The notes below the pieces were generated by a model that saw only the letters and a list, made by a program, of their open reading frames with translations, made no database searches and had not been told where the DNA came from. Both the position numbers and the translations under genes were made by a program. From an uncultured Nitrospira sp. (GTDB taxonomy: Bacteria > Nitrospirota > Nitrospiria > Nitrospirales > UBA8639), in assembly GCA_902500695.1 (NCBI GenBank), contig CABVRQ010000078.1, forward strand, positions 1-17,350: a stretch of 17,350 bases of DNA. Reading direction: 5' to 3'. Below are positions 15,594-17,350 of the stretch, piece by piece (within the stretch, counting starts at the first letter, position 1; every line of letters begins with the position of its first letter).

Positions 15594-17012
15594 ATGGAAC
15601 AAAACCGAAAGCTGGTGCTGTTATTTTTCATAATTTTTTTAGAAGGCTATGTCGTCCTATCCGCTGAACTTCTCGCCATTCGCCAGACCCTGCCCTTTGT
15701 CGGCAGCGGCACGGATACGGTATCCATTATTATCGCTGCCGTCCTGATGCCACTGGCCTTCGGGTACTATGCGGGAGGGCAGTATCAGGGGAAAATACGC
15801 AACAAACTTGTCCGCAACCTGCTGATGGCTGGGGCGTTTCTGACTATCGGGCTTTCCTATTTTGCCCTGACGTGGTTTTTCGGTGCGTTGACCGAAGGGT
15901 TTGAATGGAAAAACCGCTTGCTACTGACAACATGTTACTCGCTGTTATTTATCATCACGCCGGTCTACCTGCTTGGACAGACTGTGCCCCTCGTCAGCAA
16001 TTATTTTCGCCGCGCGCATTTGCCGCACGCTGCCGGAAAAATCCTGTTTTACTCGACGATCGGGTCGTTTCTGGGGGCAATTTTTACGACTCTTTTCCTG
16101 ATGAATACGATCGGCGTTTCGGGCACGGCCACAGTAACCGTCGCCTGCATTGTTGTTCTGATTGTTCTTCTGTCAAAGCTCAGAATCTGTCGGAGCACGG
16201 CTGTCGCCGTGTTCCTGTTCCTCCTCGCCGCTGGCCTTAACAGTCCTCAGGCGCTTGAAACGGTGGGGGTCATTTCGAATAACGCCTATAATACCCTGCA
16301 GATGGAAGACTACGGCAAAACGCGTTACCTGCGCCTGAACAGATCGTATGCCTCGGCTATTTATCCGGATAATCCGGAGTACCCTGTTTATGAATATGTG
16401 CGGTATATAGAAAATCACTATATCCGGCATTTCGGTCCCGCCAATATGAAGGGGAAAATTCTCGTCCTCGGTGCGGGCGGCTTTACCATGGGTCTTGGCG
16501 ACACATGGAACGAGTATGTGTTTGTTGATATAGACTCTGAGCTGAAGGAGATGGCGGAAAAGGAGTTTCTCAAAAGAAGGCTGGATAAAAACAAGATTTT
16601 TGTTGCTGAACCGGCGCGGGGATATCTCAATCGGACCAAAGAAAATTTCGATCTGATTATCGTCGATGTGTTCAACGGGCTGAACGACGCACCGGAGCAT
16701 CTGGTAACAAGGGAATTTTTTAAGCAGGTGAGAAACAGGCTAACGCCAGGCGGCATTGTCATTTTCAATCATATGGGCTCTCCGCTCGGCGAGAATGATT
16801 ACGCCCGCGGGCTCGACAACACGATTCGTAGCATCTTTCCCCATGCAAACCGCATCCCTCTTTACGATTTCAATCCATGGCGGGTCGCACCGTCTGATGA
16901 TAAGAACGTCCTCTACATCGCACGCAATTTTGCGCCGGGTGGCAACGAAAATATTTACACAGATAATTTGAACAGAGCAGCCTTCGACAAAAAGCAGGAA
17001 GTGCCGTATTAG
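15594..17012 (+). CDS. Membrane protein fused to a spermidine-synthase-like domain
   Basis: The N-terminal half (about 1-215) has some seven hydrophobic segments (near 7-27, 41-61, 74-98, 108-128, 148-170, 175-195, 200-215), so it is an inner-membrane domain. The soluble C-terminal half (about 230-472) resembles polyamine aminopropyltransferases: nucleotide motif LVLGAGG (290-296), acidic pair DID at 312-314, FDLIIVDVF (352-360) and HLVTREFF (369-376). This layout matches the group annotated as fused MFS/spermidine synthase, whose substrates are mostly unknown; DVFNG replaces the DSTDP-like loop of true spermidine synthases, so spermidine synthesis is not assured. A weak ribosome site (AAAGAG) precedes ATG 15594. 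Codon choice (frequent GCG, GGC and CGC beside AT-rich flanks) looks different from the housekeeping genes upstream, hinting at separate origin. No speD or other polyamine gene is adjacent. Confidence 0.82.
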   Translation: MEQNRKLVLLFFIIFLEGYVVLSAELLAIRQTLPFVGSGTDTVSIIIAAVLMPLAFGYYAGGQYQGKIRNKLVRNLLMAGAFLTIGLSYFALTWFFGALTEGFEWKNRLLLTTCYSLLFIITPVYLLGQTVPLVSNYFRRAHLPHAAGKILFYSTIGSFLGAIFTTLFLMNTIGVSGTATVTVACIVVLIVLLSKLRICRSTAVAVFLFLLAAGLNSPQALETVGVISNNAYNTLQMEDYGKTRYLRLNRSYASAIYPDNPEYPVYEYVRYIENHYIRHFGPANMKGKILVLGAGGFTMGLGDTWNEYVFVDIDSELKEMAEKEFLKRRLDKNKIFVAEPARGYLNRTKENFDLIIVDVFNGLNDAPEHLVTREFFKQVRNRLTPGGIVIFNHMGSPLGENDYARGLDNTIRSIFPHANRIPLYDFNPWRVAPSDDKNVLYIARNFAPGGNENIYTDNLNRAAFDKKQEVPY

Positions 17013-17227
17013 CTGAAGCTGTGGCGTCGGGAGATGATAGTTGCATTCCGCCGTGACGCTGGCGACCCCCGAATAGTTTCCGGCGGCTTGGTTGATGCCG
17101 ACTCCAAGCGTCCCGCCGATAGAAAATAAAGAAGGACATCGCCTGCCCGCGTTGTTTTGTCGGAGTCAGCCGTCGCATGCCCAAGGACCTCTGTATTCCA
17201 TCGATCAAAATACCCGATAAACATCTT

Positions 17228-17262
17228 CCTTTGACACAGGTATTGTCCTTTCTTGTCAAAGG
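17228..17262. promoter_or_regulatory. Operator-like 9-bp dyad
   Basis: CCTTTGACA (17228-17236) and TGTCAAAGG (17254-17262) are exact inverted arms separated by 17 bases. The dyad is centred on the -35 element of the candidate promoter that follows, the position expected of a repressor site. It could equally form an mRNA hairpin if a transcript crosses it. Confidence 0.4.
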
Positions 17263-17271
17263 AGTGATAAT
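17243..17271 (+). promoter_or_regulatory. Candidate promoter of the truncated 3' gene
   Basis: TTGTCC (17243-17248) and GATAAT (17266-17271) are separated by 17 bases and match four and five of six sigma70 positions. The start site would be near 17278, about 30 bases before ATG 17307. Confidence 0.4.
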
Positions 17272-17306
17272 GTGGGGCTTCTTCGAGTTTTCCTAAACCG
17301 GAACTG

Positions 17307-17350
17307 ATGATGAAGCTTCTCGCTCCTCTCGTAATCCTCAGTCTTGCAGT
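17307..17350 (+). CDS. Start of a gene with a signal-peptide-like N-terminus (partial)
   Basis: The frame from ATG 17307 (or ATG 17310) reads MMKLLAPLVILSLA and runs off the window. A lysine followed by a hydrophobic core is what a Sec signal peptide or first membrane segment looks like. The ribosome site is weak (CGGA). A promoter-like pair and dyad lie just upstream. Nothing can be said about its function. Confidence 0.4.
   Translation, partial: MMKLLAPLVILSLA

Larger units (their letters stand above)
17013..17306. other. Intergenic region after the spermidine-synthase-like gene
   Basis: No convincing gene lies here. Open frames on the minus strand overlap the end of the upstream gene or contain many Arg, Ser and Thr residues without a recognisable pattern. 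The last third holds a perfect 9-bp dyad and a promoter-like pair that appear to serve the truncated gene starting at 17307. Confidence 0.5.

Noticed and set aside
16870..17259. Minus-strand frames, one containing a stretch like GTLGVGINQAAGNYSG in a third frame, considered as a decayed outer-membrane or adhesin gene
   Set aside because: The suggestive residues are spread over different frames, are short, and part of the region is antisense to the spermidine-synthase-like gene. Not enough to call a pseudogene.

Overview
The window looks like chromosomal DNA of a bacterium in or near Nitrospirota (a Nitrospira-like organism of moderate GC). The grounds are the run yicC-gmk-rpoZ-coaBC behind tsaD-hflX-nth, the form of the omega subunit, and a ClpC-type (not ClpA-type) unfoldase. 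This placement is from memory of gene content, not from a search.

Layout. Positions 145-999 (minus strand) encode NAD kinase. A divergent spacer follows, carrying a sigma70-like promoter and a perfect DnaA-box 9-mer. clpC (1314-3743) comes next and ends at a very strong intrinsic terminator (3774-3815) placed only 36 bases before tsaD. A seven-gene plus-strand run then extends to a second terminator near 10570: tsaD, hflX, nth, yicC, gmk, rpoZ, coaBC. It covers tRNA t6A modification, ribosome rescue, base-excision repair, RNA turnover, GMP to GDP conversion, the RNA polymerase omega subunit and coenzyme A synthesis. Stop and start codons overlap at hflX/nth and nth/yicC. The hflX start appears to be a rare AUU codon behind an ideal Shine-Dalgarno sequence.

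Pyruvate kinase (minus, 10984-12384) and an unusual 771-residue enzyme (plus, 12845-15160) are divergently arranged around a 460-base spacer. The 771-residue protein joins an unknown N-terminal domain, a histidine phosphatase domain with its catalytic residues intact, and a 6-phosphofructokinase domain with several altered active-site positions. It is the best candidate for something undescribed: a kinase and a phosphatase of sugar phosphates in one chain, resembling in layout the eukaryotic PFK-2/FBPase-2 but built on the PFK-1 fold. Both genes of the pair act in lower or upper glycolysis/gluconeogenesis, so joint control is plausible.

The last part differs in character. An AT-rich spacer with a perfect 11-bp hairpin leads to a polytopic membrane protein fused to a spermidine-synthase-like domain (15594-17012). 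A further noncoding stretch holds a perfect 9-bp dyad over a likely promoter, and the first codons of a secreted or membrane protein run off the end. No tRNA, rRNA, insertion sequence, CRISPR array or prophage gene was seen.
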